Assembly: GCF_910592395.1 (NCBI RefSeq)
Contig: NC_088314.1
Coordinates: 13,332,001-13,396,000 of the forward strand
Source of the DNA: Lineus longissimus
Taxonomy: Eukaryota; Nemertea; Pilidiophora; Heteronemertea; Lineidae
Direction: 5' to 3'
Length of the DNA: 64,000 nucleotides
Every line of letters starts with the position of its first letter. Within the stretch, counting starts at the first letter, position 1. This document shows positions 24,240 to 37,852 of the stretch, one piece after another. Below the pieces are notes generated by a model. That model was not told the origin of the DNA, ran no database searches, and saw nothing but the letters and a program-made list of their open reading frames with translations. The translations under genes were made by a program, and so were the position numbers.

Positions 24240-25010
24240 GAGTCAAAGTTTGTGTCAAATTATAAAATGTCCATACTTTGTCAAGCTATTGATCCCAATA
24301 TCTGTAGATACATACACCTTGGTGGCAGTAAAAACTCATGAACCAATTTTTGACCTTATAGTCGTAGTTCCATCTATCATAAAACCCCGTGTTTTTTCAA
24401 GACCCGTGTCTTCGCCGTGTGTCAAAAAACCCGGGGCGCACTTTCACCTATCAGTGGTGTTAGATAATGGTTAATAGCCCCGGCGACAGGTGCGCTGTAG
24501 GTAGGGAGCTCTCCTGTGTTTCTTTCCCATTGGAGGGGAATTTCGCATGCGCAATACCAAGGCAACTACACCGCGCCATCTGTCGCCGGATCTTAGAACT
24601 TGCAATTGCGGTGTCTATTTAGATTCCACCTATCAAAAAACCCGTGTTGAATACGGGTCTAAATTAGCCCCGATTAGCCCCATCGAGCTCGATGGGGCTA
24701 ATAGACACGGGGATTTGACACACGGGTCTATTTAGACACGGCAATTCATAGGTGTAAGCGCAAAAGACACGGGGCTTTGATAGGTGGAAGTACGACTTAT
24801 ATCATTCTTGGTTTGGCCATGAGTAGGCATGTTAGGCAAAAACACAGCAAGTTCTTTAACTCCTGTGATATTGGTTGCAGATTGCTATTGAAATTGTTAT
24901 GGCTGGTAGATCTTTGAGGGGACATATCATACTGGTGAGGTTTTGACCTTGACCCTCTTTTCAAGGTCACAGAGGTCAAAGTATGTGTCAAATTATGAAG
25001 TGCTCATATT
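24240..25010 (+). repeat. diverged CTCF/DR3-type repeat unit split by a MITE
   Basis: Left part has GTCAAAGTTTGTGTCAAATTA, TTGATCCCAATATCTGTA and ACTCATGAACCAA. The right part resumes with GGTTTGGCCATGAG and TTTTCAAGGTCACAGAGG. The order matches the units at 62200-63560. The 24361-24796 MITE interrupts it. Confidence 0.6.
24361..24796. mobile_element. TIR MITE, 436 bp, 5-bp target duplication TTATA
   Basis: Ends GTCGTAGTTCCATCTATCA and, as reverse complement, GTCGTACTTCCACCTATCA differ at 2 of 19 positions. TTATA occurs immediately outside both ends (24356-24360 and 24797-24801). The interior is full of ACACGGG/CCCGTGT words in both orientations and shares GGTGTAAGCGCAAA and CGCGCCATCTGTCGCCGGAT with the element at 39469. 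It is inserted in an older repeat at 24240-25010. Non-coding. Confidence 0.8.
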
Positions 25011-27399
25011 TCTACCAACCAGAACACCATAGTTCTTGTGAAACAAAACAGCAGGAATTAGCATCTGCAGCACAGGCACATGGCGTTGTCGCAGAAGTAA
25101 AACCTGACAGCAGCTTTCAGTGCCATTTACTAAAAAATTCTTGTGCTTCATACAGTCTTTACTATAGTTGCCTACAGCTGCAGAAACTAATGCTCAACCC
25201 TATTTGCCTTTGCACACCAACTCAGGCTGTACAAAGGCGATGTCCTGCTAATTTTCCCTAGCCACTGCGGCAATAGCATTGGTTAAACTTGTTATTAACC
25301 AGCTTAGCGCTCTTGGTTCTCCTTTCTCCTTAATAAGAGCAAGAGGAAAAGAACACCACATTGATGTTTGATGAAAGGCTGAGACATCACCTGAAGTATT
25401 GGCTGAGGGAATGGAAGCAGTATTTATTGGATTAGTTCATAGCTTTAGCCACAGCGACGACAATCTGGCTTTGAAAGGTTTTGAGTGAATCTGCCACAAG
25501 CCAACAGTCTCTATGACAGCATACTGAAATCTTCAAGCTCCAGAGAAATCTGGTAACTGTCATTGGCTTAGAAATGTCGCATTATTTAGAGAGAGATTTT
25601 GTCTTGTCTCCCTTGATTTTTATCTGTTACCTTCTCTGACATCACATCTTTCTTCAAGCACTACCTGTTTTAATGGAGGTGGCGCATGGAAGAGGGTTGA
25701 GCTTAACATATATGATGTGACACTCCTGGATTCTGTCAGCTGCAATGGTGACACGATGCATCACAGGTTAGGACAGGTCAGTAAAGAAACATGACTGTAA
25801 GGAAGTGTCAGTATCTTTGCTAAAAATCGAAAGTGAAAGCTCGAAAACAAAACAATTAATCTCGCCTTGGTGACCTTATATTATTTTGCTTTTATTATTG
25901 TTTCTGATCTACGAGATCCGAAACCATATTGTGTTTTGTTGTGGTGTCTGTGTGTGCATGTGCTTATGCGTGGTTGTGTGGCTGTGGGTCTGGCGTATTT
26001 CACACCCTATAACTTGGCCCTAGCTGTAGCAGCTACAACCCTTGAAAGGCAGTCTACCCCAAAGCAGCACTATAGCTTACTCTTTTAAGGTCAGAGATAC
26101 CAGGCTTACAGTGAAATTCGTGAATCAAAGTTAGATATTTTGTCTGATATGCTCTTTTACATGTACCACCAATAACACTGCTTCTCAAGAAGCAACAAGT
26201 TCCAAGTGTTTGAACCCTTGCAAGTTAAGGGCGTCATTTGCGTCACTAGCTCTACTGTCTTTGTGTCATTGTTATATTGTGATGTCAAATTATATATTTG
26301 CGATATTTCAACATTTAGTATAGTTTACTGCAACATACAGGTCTACCCCATCCAAGGATTGTATTGCCACTAAAATGTGTCAGTGTCATGTGAAATTTAG
26401 AAATATAAACTACCTTGATATTTGGATAAATACTTATGTGATACTGGTGTGAAAAATTTTGATATTTCAACTGCACATTCAGGGTAGCTAGATGCCTACA
26501 AGTAACATCTGTAGCTTGGTTATCGAGGGTGCTCTTTCCAACTGACGACCTTTAAGGCAGAGGTCAAGGTCAAGTTTATTGAAGTGCTACAGCAGCTTGT
26601 TGAGTATGAGTTTATCACTCTAAGTCAAACCTACCATTTGTGTGCTGAGGTATGAGATGATACTTGTAGGAGAGTCTCAAATTGATTCCGAGTGATGGTT
26701 TCCTTATCAAGGAAGACACAAGTCTTATAAACCCCCAATCATTGTGATTAATAGTTTGGATTTCAAGTTCATCCTTTTCTTTAGACAAAGAAGGCTAGGT
26801 GCTGCAATAATAGGGTGAATTTCCCAGACTCAAATAGCCACCATTTGCCTATTGAAGTGCGAGATAAGAGATGGTTCGATCTAGAATGATTGCTTCCCCT
26901 TTTAGGAAGCGCCAAGTCTTCACGGAGTCGATCTTGGATAATGATGTATGATCATCGATAGCTGTATGGATCCCACTGGCTTCCCCTGTGCTTCCCATCT
27001 TGTCTATTCTCTCGGATGAGGGATCAGTGCAACTGTATTGCCTGGTGGAGCAGCAGTAATTGGCAGTTTGGGAGTCAGTGGTGAATAGGAATGATAAATG
27101 ATGAGTGTACTATTTAGGATATTTTCTTATCTGGGGAGAAGCTAATATTTCCGTCCCTGGTTCTTCTGGGAGATGTATTTGTGATGGATGCCTTTAGGGA
27201 TGAAGTGCGGTCTATCAGTATCAATTTATCAGTTAGTGAATGTCAACTTTTTGTCACTGTATTTTACTTTATCAAATTTGCTTCGTAGTCTGTTGAAAAA
27301 CTCCTGTTCTTCAACCTAAGAAATTGAGTTATAGTCTTGTCCAAAATGTTGAGAAGTCTTGAAAATTGCTCTCAAATTCATAATTTCTGATGGTTTTAA
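25011..27399. other. non-coding, no gene recognised
   Basis: Frames of 92 codons or less without motifs. Two loosely similar 100-bp stretches lie at about 26625-26735 and 26830-26920. Confidence 0.45.
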
Positions 27400-27616
27400 A
27401 TGAAACCTACCTCAAATGAATCTTCTTAGTTTGTCCCAGCGTTTTATTCCATTCCAAAGTTTGTATTGACCACAACCGCTCCAAAAAAAGGCCAAAGCAT
27501 AGAAAAAATTTTCTACACGAAATTTGTACAGCCTGTGAGAGCCAGACCCAAATGACATCGTCAACAATGAGATTTGCATTTGCAAGCTGGGAAGATTCAT
27601 TTGAGGTAGGTTTCAT
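27400..27616. mobile_element. Harbinger-type MITE, 217 bp, perfect 26-bp TIRs
   Basis: The first 26 bp from 27400 (starting ATGAAACCTACCTC) are exactly repeated as reverse complement at 27591-27616. TAA flanks both ends (27397-27399 and 27617-27619). Perfect arms suggest a fairly recent insertion. The 62-88 codon frames inside are not genes. Confidence 0.85.
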
Positions 27617-28840
27617 TAATATAAATATGCAATTGTTAAATAGAGAGCGATTTTCAAGATTTCTGAACATCTTGGACTAGACGGTAGTTACCCTGAGGGT
27701 ACCTGTACCCCCTCAATCCTAGGAGGTCCAAATAATTTGGGGATAAGACCTTCCGAGATATCAAACAAAAACATTTATTTTTGAAGTCGAACTGAACTGA
27801 ATGAAAAAGTGGTCGGCTGTTCAAACATTGTTCGATATCTGTTGAACATCATTATTGGGTTCAGACTTAGCTTTCAGGAACATGGTCATATTTGACAAAA
27901 TATAACTAAGGTTAAAAGGGTTATGCTTGTTAAGGAACTTGTCATAAAGACAGAGGCGTTCTCAGAAAAGGAGTGCCACTGTGAAAGAGCTTTTGCGCAA
28001 ATTATCCATCTTTGTGGTTCTTGAAAGACATGTTATATCTATGATGATCGTCAGATACACTTCCTTGCTCAAGGGAGCCAGATACACTTCCTTCCCTTCA
28101 AAGGAAGCAATACCGGGTAAGGGAGAGTGACTTCCTGCCGGACCATATCGGATGAGGAGGCCCTCCATCTTTCTGATCGCTTGGCAAACTGTATCTTTGT
28201 AGACAGATGGTAAGGTAAGAAAAAAATATGTATCCCCTTCTATGTTCAGATGAACTGATCATTGTACTTCAGAACCCAGGCAAAAACCCTTGCCAGCACG
28301 GTTGAGCTTATTAATTAGATATATCTTATTTTAGACAGTGTCTGATGACAGCCAAAATGCTTCACCAACTTTGTTACTGGCAAAACTAGACAGAAATGGA
28401 TGCGTTGTTTGGATTTTGAGTAGAGCTGGACCCTTCTTTGAATAAAAGTGAATTTAAAAACATTAATGCACAGATCAATTGCAGAAAGACAAACGATTCA
28501 TGTGAAAATTGATTGGCATGTATGCTCCATGGAAATGAACGCACAAGTTGTTTAATGTACCAAGTATGGTTTCACTAATGATCTAATCTTGGGAATTTCC
28601 CCCTCAGCAATATTTCTTTCTTGCCAAGCAATGCTTGTCTAGATTAGTGTGAGTGGTGCACTAGGAATAGTAGTCTGAACACATGTTACCTTTATCTGTC
28701 TTCTTTTGTGTTCGCTCGTTTGAGCATTTTTGTTCGCCACTACCAGTTTATAGGTTTATTTGGCTAGCGATGGAGTATATCTGAACAAAACACATTCTCT
28801 AGAAGAAACATAGATCAATCGATTTGCCATTGTCCATTAA
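27617..28840. other. non-coding, no gene recognised
   Basis: Unique-looking sequence; nothing supported. Confidence 0.5.
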
Positions 28841-29137
28841 CCTTTTCGCTGCGGCAGGCATTTTTCGGCCAGTGCGCCACTTGTGCTAACAGTGCATACC
28901 AATAACAAATCGTGGAGCTAACTTCTAACTGAACGGTCGAAACAATTCGAAAGTGTCACCACCTATACTATTAGGATGAAACTAATTATTCTCGAGTGCG
29001 TTTGGCGCATTTAGAGAGGTTGCGACCAAGTGCGGATTAATAAATATTTGAGAAGGGCATGACGTGGTGTACACGTCACCCGCACGGCATATGACTATGA
29101 ATAAGATGTGGTATGCACGTCTCCCGCAGCGAAAGGG
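28841..29137. mobile_element. piggyBac-like MITE, 297 bp, TTAA target
   Basis: Ends CCTTTTCGCTGCGGCAG and, reverse-complemented, CCCTTTCGCTGCGGGAG, each bordered by TTAA (28837-28840 and 29138-29141). TTAA plus CCYTT starts is the piggyBac pattern. Non-coding. Confidence 0.75.
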
Positions 29138-29403
29138 TTAAATGCAAAACATGTAATGTGATATTGCCACAATTTCCCCCCAGATTTCACCTCAAAAGTC
29201 TGGTTAGGAAGTAATGGAGACTCTGTTCTGAGCTACGGACAATCTCACTGTGCACATGCACAGTGTCATATATCCTCGTGGGATGTCACATGTGATGTCA
29301 TGGGCAATTGGAAAGGTTCCAAAAAACTTATTAACATTGTTTTTCATCATTGGCATTACCACGGATTGATTGAAGAAATACCATGTCCTGATATCCACTT
29401 TAA

Positions 29404-29618
29404 AGGGGGACTATAAGCAGGAGCAGGGGGGTTAAATTGGCCACCTTAAGGTGACTAACAATGCAGAGTAAGGGCACTGGGTCATGTTTGATTCACCATT
29501 AAACATATCCCTCCTACAAGCGTGAATAGTTTTGACATCATTAAAGACAGGAGAGACCCCTATTGGCGACTTTGTCTAACTTTATCTTGCCTACTTAAGC
29601 GATGCCTATACTGTCCCT
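29404..29618. mobile_element. TTAA-target MITE, 215 bp
   Basis: TTAA at 29400-29403 and 29619-29622 borders imperfect inverted ends AGGGGGACTATAAGC and AGGGACAGTATAGGC. It resembles the AGGGG-ended element at 44636 in target and first bases. Superfamily (Kolobok or piggyBac) not decided. Confidence 0.6.
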
Positions 29619-32600
29619 TTAAAGGAACGAGGAATGAAAAGCCGTTTAAACAAAAGAAGCAGTAGCCCAGGTCAAAAACCTTGTGGGAAATGCTAGACTT
29701 GCATCTTGGCCACATCAAATCACAAAACATACTCCTACATGTATTTTCTACAATCAGCTTACCAGTATCCCTTATAAGCATTTGCACCTCATCTAATTTA
29801 ACTTATTCATAACATGTCTTCCTCAGTAATGATCAGACTTTCCTGTACATGTCTCTGTTACAAATGGACACTATTACTCATGTATCTAATATTATATTAC
29901 CCATCATGTTTCTGCTTATCAACAGGCGGTTTCATCAGCCATTACTTGCCTCTGACATCAATCATGCGATTTCTTGTGTGGCCATGGGTTACTTTACCAG
30001 CCGTTCTGCCGAAGACATACAATGATGGTGGCTTAGTTGGTAATGATTATTGTTATGTTTTTTTCTCACTCGTTTCTTTCTACGAGAAAAGTGAGATTCG
30101 TGGTCAAGATTCTAGAAAATACACCAAGTTCGCCACATCAGTATTCCCAGAGTCCAGATTAGGTGACACATTAGCAAATTGAGCCCTCTTGTTCTTTTTT
30201 TGTGTCAGTTGTCTCAATTATCCGATGTATTTTTCAAGATATAAGTGGCACTATTGAGCCATGTGCTGTGTTGGATTCAACAGAACAAAACCATGGGCAA
30301 AGAGAGTTTTCAGCATATTTTGTGTGGATCACTTGTTATATTTTAAGTGTGATAGAATTGAAATCAACACTGCACTGTTGGGGTCGTTACTAAAATAGAG
30401 AATGTCAGGTTCTGCTCAAGTTCCCCCCTCTCTTTGAGCAAAAGTTCCACAGGTTTAGGCGAATCTCCCAGGCTCAATATTAGGGCAGAGATCAGCCAGG
30501 GCGCCGTTAATTCCATAAACATAAAATTGAGGATTTAACAAAGTGTTAGATCATAAGTGTGGAAATGGAAGAAAGGTATCATCAACTTTCCAGGACATTT
30601 TCACCAAACGAGCACAATGGCTGGGGGGAGTTATTGCCCATATTTTTTTCCAAACCATGATGTCTCTAAATTCCATGCCAATTTCATATACCCTCATCAT
30701 TGTACATCGATAAACAAGAAGTGTTAGTTGTTCGTGTACAGACAACTGACAGAGGAACATATTCAAACTCTGCTTGTGACAGAAGTATGCTATGGGCATG
30801 TTTGTGCCACTGTTATCTCCACTTGAGAGAGAAGTATGATTTGGTCTGTGCTCAAAGAGAAGTAAACATTATGTCAGACTTGTCCCCAAGATTGATGGAC
30901 AAAAATCCAATGCAACAGAGAAGGTGGCACATTTGAGCAGCTCAAGTGCAGTGATCCATTCATATCAGCCTCTGCAGCCATCTGACCTGCCTAATGCTGT
31001 CCCTTCTCAGATGGATTAAGTATAAAGTAATGGCTGTGTCATATTCTCAGCGAAGTAATTACTTAAATGATAGCCTCTGAACATGGAACCCATTAGAGAG
31101 CCATATTATAGTCATCTCCAGCAACATTATCTGGACTAATGTCATCACTTGGATCTGCTTCAGCCAGGCTCCCGGCGAGTAGAAGATTGAGGGAAATTGT
31201 GGTGATGTTGCAAGTTGGATGATTTTCAGTGACTCTACAATGTTCGGTCAAGCTTCTTTATGCATCTCTGAAGGGAGCATGTAAAAATAACTTGAAGCCA
31301 AAGAAGATGAACCCTGCCTCCTGTACAAAGACAAAGAAACGATTAAAATGGATGCCATGTTGATCAAGTTAAGACTGGAAAGTAAAGCGGATGACATTAT
31401 TTTCATAATCATCTTTTATATTTTGGTCCAGAGACCCGACAAAAAACTGTCTTCTTTCATGAACAGTTTATATTGAGTATCCGTTAAAGGGACAACTTCG
31501 GCATGGGATTTACCTGACCAGGTATATAACATCCCTGCTTGACACCATGCGCTGCCACGTGTAGTATCACACCAATGCTGATCTCCAATAATGATTTTCG
31601 GCTGTGTTACGAGGCAGTTTTGGACATGGCTTGTGAATTTCAGGCTGGCCGACATGTATGTTTATACCCCATTCTAGTGCATTGTTTATTGTAGTTCAAG
31701 GATATTTCAATGATCCTGTTTGGTGATGATGCGCTCCTCCTCATGCCCGAGTTGTCCCTATTTGGCATGTGTTTGTGATGAGTGATCCTAACTGGGCAAT
31801 CTCTTGCATCGACTCCTAGCTATCTGGACTCCTACCAGTCTGATGTGGTTGACTCAGGCTTCCTGACAATTTCAGGTTGTTTCAGACAAAGAGTTTGCTG
31901 AGAAAACAGTAGAAGAACATGCATAATGAAGAAAAAGCAGCCCACTTCTTTAGGGAATTAAAACACCTTGCTGGCAGTCCTTGGTTGTGTAATCAAGACC
32001 GCATGGGTAATCTGGAAATGTAGACCAAAACTTAATAGCAGGCCAGGGTTTATGAGGTCATGAGGCTTCACGTACATTCCATCATAAACATTGATATTCT
32101 TTTTGAATATTTCTTATGACAAAAAGGCATTAAGTTGGGAGCTGAATATCAACTTTTATAGGGGAATTCAAATGTAACAATTATCAGAATTGATTGTAAC
32201 TTACTGGAGAAAACCTGAAACCCTAAGCTATATCCTACTGCTGGAGAGAATTGCCCTCTGTAAGCGCAGAGATGTAGATTTATATTCAATGCTCATCTAT
32301 ACATGTTTACGGTAGTAAAGACACTTCAAACCACTATTGCAAACCCCTTCAGACTTCTTTTCTGCTGTGTATCTTAATTCTAGTTCAGTTTAGTTTATTC
32401 GTGGATACATGTACACAGCAATATGAAACACAACATAATCAATACGATAAAAAAAATTGCTTTAAAAAAATACATTGGTAAAAATACATGCACCACTGGT
32501 AACCATACAGGTCATAATGACCTTTTCAATGGCACCAAGAAAGAGGGACGACAGAACGGATATTCCAGATGATGACGACTTATCCATCAGCTAGGTGGTC

Positions 32601-34190
32601 GGTAATTGAAGCAACAACAAAAATTTACGAAGGTACACATGTTGTCAACATCTAGAGGATCCATTCTGTCTGCATAAAATTTCTCGAAACAGGTGTTAAA
32701 ATATTCTGTCATTATTGACAAAGAGGAAATGTTCTTCATCCCTGATCCATTATAGGCTGCTTTTCCTGGAGATTGTCCTGTTTGCTGTAATGGAAAGGAT
32801 TAGGATCAGCTCTGATGCAGATCAGCACCGCATTTATTTACTGTATGTGTTGTTATCACAGTGTACCGGATAATGAACTCGGATCATGGGGTGTACAGTT
32901 GGCAAACTGATCTAGTGTTCATGGGTTCACCTTGACGAATCAACGCAAAATACGCTGTGTTGGAGAGTACGACTTCAGTGATGAAAATAAGGTTCTCATT
33001 GTGCACAGCAACAAAGGTATAACGAAGTTACAATGTAGCAAAAAAAATGGTGGAGCGGGTTTGTCCCAACACGACACAGATACACAGTGTCAAAATAAAA
33101 TTTCTCAAGGAGAGATACTGGATGGCCAAACTCAGATTAAACAAGCCTGGTGCTGGCAGGGGAGGATTTGTTGATTCTTTGTGATATGAGAGCAGGGCGA
33201 CAAAATTCTTAAGGATCAGCCACCGCTGCCATCGGCCACAACATAAACAAATTGGCCACAAACCGAATTGCAGCTGGATCACCTAACCCATCCTAAATGC
33301 GACTTCACTCCAGGTGAAGGGGCCTTTTGTCAGAACCCACCTGTAGTGGGTTAAGGCAGGTTATGCTGAACACGCACCTCGTAAAAAAGACATTAAAGTA
33401 CCACATCATGTAAGATGATAGCAACCTTTATTGTCAGCCACCAACCTGCTCCTCAGGCAATCACTAGATTTCTATCTCAAGTGATAGATTTTCTGTAAGA
33501 CAATATTTGGTATGACAATAACTTGGGGGAGGTTTCTGTCAATATCGCTGGAGGTGATTCTGGCTACTGTAACTAACTGTGGCATTATTGACTCAACAAA
33601 CAACCATTTCTGGCTGAGGCTGACAATATAGGAAACAGCAAAGGAAACACAATCAAAGAAATTCACCGACTTGGTAATGATAACTGTTTTAAGATAGAAA
33701 TTTTGTCCAAACATGTCAAACAAATTTTTACCCCTCAGCCGATTAAAGGCTAGAGAAGTATTGTCAAGGCGAATGCCATCTGTTCATCCATGTGCCATTG
33801 TGCCTTTCGGCGATGCATTGATATTTTTAAAATCTTAGCCAACTATCAATCCGAAGACTTAATTGAAAAACTACAAGTTATGGGAGCAGAGCTTAGAAAT
33901 AATGCCTGTTTCTTTCCCATACAATACATTATTGCTCGAAGGTTACACTTGCTCCTTGGTGCTCAGCTAACTACAATATTGACAGAGCAAACAATAATTT
34001 ATGACTTGTGGCAGGCGATGGAGGATGCACTGAATGAATATTGAATTAGATGCCCAGAACTGGTCCATTGACATCAACCCTTTAGTATGTGTATTGATAG
34101 ACTATGTTAGGAAAAATACGGATTTTTGCATATAAGACTAGAGACTACCAGCCTTGGGTGCAAGAGTAAAAAAATACCCAGGCATGTTCC
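29619..34190. other. non-coding; one weak exon candidate
   Basis: At 29926-30039 a 114-bp open segment is bounded by a pyrimidine-rich AACAG acceptor and a TTG/GTAATG donor; this is the only splice-like segment I noticed and it has no recognised domain. The frame at 33790-34044 (84 codons) is also unrecognised. Confidence 0.35.
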
Positions 34191-34246
34191 TTTTTAGCTC
34201 ACCTCTTAGCAGAGGTGAGCTTATCCCATACCGTGGCGTCCGTCGT

Positions 34247-34290
<44 letters not shown>

Positions 34291-35230
34291 CGTCGTCCGT
34301 TAGCAGGGCACGTTTCGTAACTGTTGGAGGCCAAACGTTAAAAGTGAAAATATGCAATATCTCCCTTAATAGTAGTCGGGAAATTTTGAAAAAAATATGG
34401 TAAGTACTTCTAGCAAAGGTGCATCATATATCCTCCGGGTTTTTGATTTGACCTCCTTTTCAAGGTCACAGAGGTCAAATGGTGTAAATTGGCCGTTAGG
34501 ATGTAACGATGGCACGTTTCTAAACTGCAATGACTATTGATCCCAAATTTGGTACACATTTACCCCTTAGTCAGGTAATCTCAGGGACCGAAGTTTGGTC
34601 CAATATGATTCACCACTTGACCACCAGGGGGCAAAATCCAAAAACCTTAAAAATGTGATTATTCCTTAACTTCTTGCCCGATTGCCACCAATTTGATATC
34701 ATGGGTACATCTAACCACCATACAGGATATGTCACACAGGTTTTTAATTTGACCTTCTTGTCAAGGTCACAGAGGTCAAATGGCGTAAATTGGCCGTCAG
34801 GCCGTAACTATGGCACGTTTCTTATCTGCAATGACTATTGATCACAAATTAAGTACACATGTACCCCTTGGTCAGGTGGTCTCAGGTACCGAAGTTTGGT
34901 GCGATCTGATTTGCCGTTTGGCCTCCAGGGAGGGGGCCAAATCCTAAATTCTTCAAAATGCCATTATTCCTAGTATTACTTGCCCGATTGGCACCAATTT
35001 TATATCATAGGTACATCTAATTCTTACAACCATTCAATGTGTCACCCGGGTCTTCTTTGATTTGACCTACTTTTCAAGGTCACAGAGGTCGAATGTACTG
35101 TAAATTGGCCATTTTGGGGAAATTGTAATTGATTGGACCTACATCAAACCTAACACTACATGACACAATACCATGCTCTTTATCCATCTTTCCTCCACAT
35201 GAGGTGAGCACAATGGCCCTGGCCATTTTT
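34191..35230 (+). repeat. hairpin-headed repeat family 1, copy B
   Basis: Nearly identical to copy A across head, body and tail. About 100 bp after the (GTC)n tract are missing: the text jumps from CGTAACTGTT to GGAGGCCAAACG, removing the first CCACCAGGGGGC motif. The tail ends GGCCATTTTT. Confidence 0.92.
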
Positions 35231-35398
35231 ACATTAATTAAGGGGGGCGAAGCAATTATTACGTTAAAATCAATGAAAGCTTCTCTGGATTTTAGGCTAC
35301 AATGTATGTAGTTTTAAAACTGCTGAGGTAATTGCTGAAAATCAATGCCCATAGGCTGCACTGACTATAAGCTGGTGTAAAGAAGTGTGACCTCACTA

Positions 35399-35454
35399 TT
35401 TTTAGCTCACCTCTTAGCAGAGGTGAGCTTATCCCATCCCGTGGCGTCCGTCGT

Positions 35455-35510
<56 letters not shown>

Positions 35511-36550
35511 CGTCGTCCGTTAGCAGGGCACGTTTCGTAACTGTTAGAGCTATTAAGTTAAAACTTGGTACACATGTACCCTTATGTAATGACACCTTGG
35601 AGACCAAGTTTCGGTCCGATTCGTTTCATGGTTTGGCCACCAGGGGGCCAAACGTTAAAAGTGAAAATATGCAATATCTCCCTTAATAGTAGTCGGGAAA
35701 TTTTGAAAAAAATATGGTAGGTACTTCTAGCAAAGGTGCATCATATATCCTCCGGGTTTTTGATTTGACCTCCTTTTCAAGGTCACAGAGGTCAAATGGT
35801 GTAAATTGGCCGTTAGGATGTAACGATGGCACGTTTCTAAACTGCAATGACTATTGATCCCAAATTTGGTACACATTTACCCCTTAGTCAGGTGATCTCA
35901 GGGACTGAAGTTTGGTCCAATATGATTCACCACTTGACCACCAGGGGGCAAAATCCAAAAACCTTAAAAATGTGATTATTCCTTAACTTCTTGCCCGATT
36001 GCCACCAATTTGATATCATGGGTACATCTAACCACCATACAGTATATGTCACACAGGTTTTTAATTTGACCTTCTTGTCAAGGTCACAGAGGTCAAATGG
36101 CGTAAATTCGCTGTCAGGCCGTAACTATGGCACGTTTCTTAACTGCAATGACTATTGATCACAAATTAAGTACACATGTACCCCTTGGTCAGGTGATCTC
36201 AGGTACCGAAGTTTGGTGTGATCTGATTTGCCGTTTGGCCTCCAGGGAGGGGGCCAAATCCTAAATACTTCAAAATGCCATTATTCCTAGTAATGACTTG
36301 CCCGATTGGCACCAATTTTATATCATAGGTACATCTAATTCTAACAACCATTCAATGTGTCACCCGGGTCTTCTTTGATTTGACCTACTTTTCAAGGTCA
36401 CAGAGGTCGAATGTACTGTAAATTGGCCATTTTGGGGAAATTGTAATTGCTTGGACCTACATCAAACCTAACACTACATGACACAATACAATGCTCTTTA
36501 TCCATCTTTCCTCCACATGAGGTGAGCACAATGGCCCTGGCCATTTCATG
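35399..36550 (+). repeat. hairpin-headed repeat family 1, copy C
   Basis: Full-length copy in the same orientation as B and about 170 bp downstream. It has the longest (GTC)n tract of the four (about 35445-35520). Body and tail match copy A with scattered substitutions. Confidence 0.92.
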
Positions 36551-37846
36551 TATTTTGTATGACATCTTAGGATCTTGTCGTGTGATATGTGTCATCCTCA
36601 AGGCACGATATTTCACTTTCTCTGTTTTACATAGTTGACATGTTTTAGGGGCCAAAACTGCTGTTTATAAACCCAATGCATTAATGAAGCATGTTCTCCA
36701 GCGCTTTTAAGAGGTTTTGATATAGTTTATTCATAACAATTAGAAATTTAGTGAAACAGTTCTATATCTGTCATTGCTGTGGTGTATGTTTACTTACGGC
36801 ACCACACCTGCCTTCTAATTTTGTGATATAAACAAGGGGATTAGAGAAAATCTCGAAAAAAGTTGATGTGCCTGAAGTTTGAACGTTAGAAAATCTTCCA
36901 CCGCACCGATATTGGTGAGAGCAAAAAAGTAAATGTATTCGACATTGACAATCTGTAACCCGAAGGACCTAACATCCTTTAGCATCTCACCTCTCCATAG
37001 CAACCCAATAACTGTACCAGCCTCTTACTTCTTGCTGGCTGCAAGGTACCATGGATTGCTATGTTCATTTTAGCAAACTACAAAATTGAGTCTACTCAAT
37101 ACACGAGAACAGTAATGGCAATATTTGCTTTTTTAACAAGGAGCTCAGCTGAAATACATACAGGTAGGTTGCACATGCGACATTGAAAAGTAGGCCACAT
37201 TGAAAACTCCCATAATTTTTGTAATGCAATTTTTAAAATTGACAATTATGCTCAATAAAAACTTCATTATTCTCGCTGACGGCGTTTATGCATCTTGACC
37301 CTCAATATACTGACATTGCTAAGCTTTAGAGACACAACGCGTCTAATACCTTGACAAAAAGGACAGCATGCATTTGTATGAAATCTATTTCAAGCTGAAG
37401 TTGATCGGCTATGACTCACTCATGAACGGCATCGCTGTACACACAATGGTAACAAGTTAAGCCTGAGGCCACTGACCATCGCTATCGGATGTATTGGTCG
37501 ATCAGCAGTCTGATATCTTGGCAAGTGTTGCATTTTTATCTCTCATTCAAAAACCACAATATCCTTTGCGTTGAAACTTACGCAGTGTCTAGAGAAGATT
37601 AAAAGGGCAAACCCTATGAAGTTATTTTGAAATTCAGCTCATATTAACAGTGCAGTGCCCATGGAAAGTGAGGTCTGTGTGATCGAAAAACGGGTTCACC
37701 ATATGCTGCTTTATTTACCACATAGAGATAGCGTACATTGCATATGGCAGAATCAGCTCAAATTTGGGTGAGGTGCACTGTAAAGTGAGGCGCGCAATAT
37801 ACAGAAAAATGACACGTAGTTCTTCAGTGGTATGTGTGACGGTAAC
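36551..37846. other. non-coding, no gene recognised
   Basis: No motif-bearing frame and no repeat partner seen. Confidence 0.5.
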
Positions 37847-37852
37847 AGAGGC

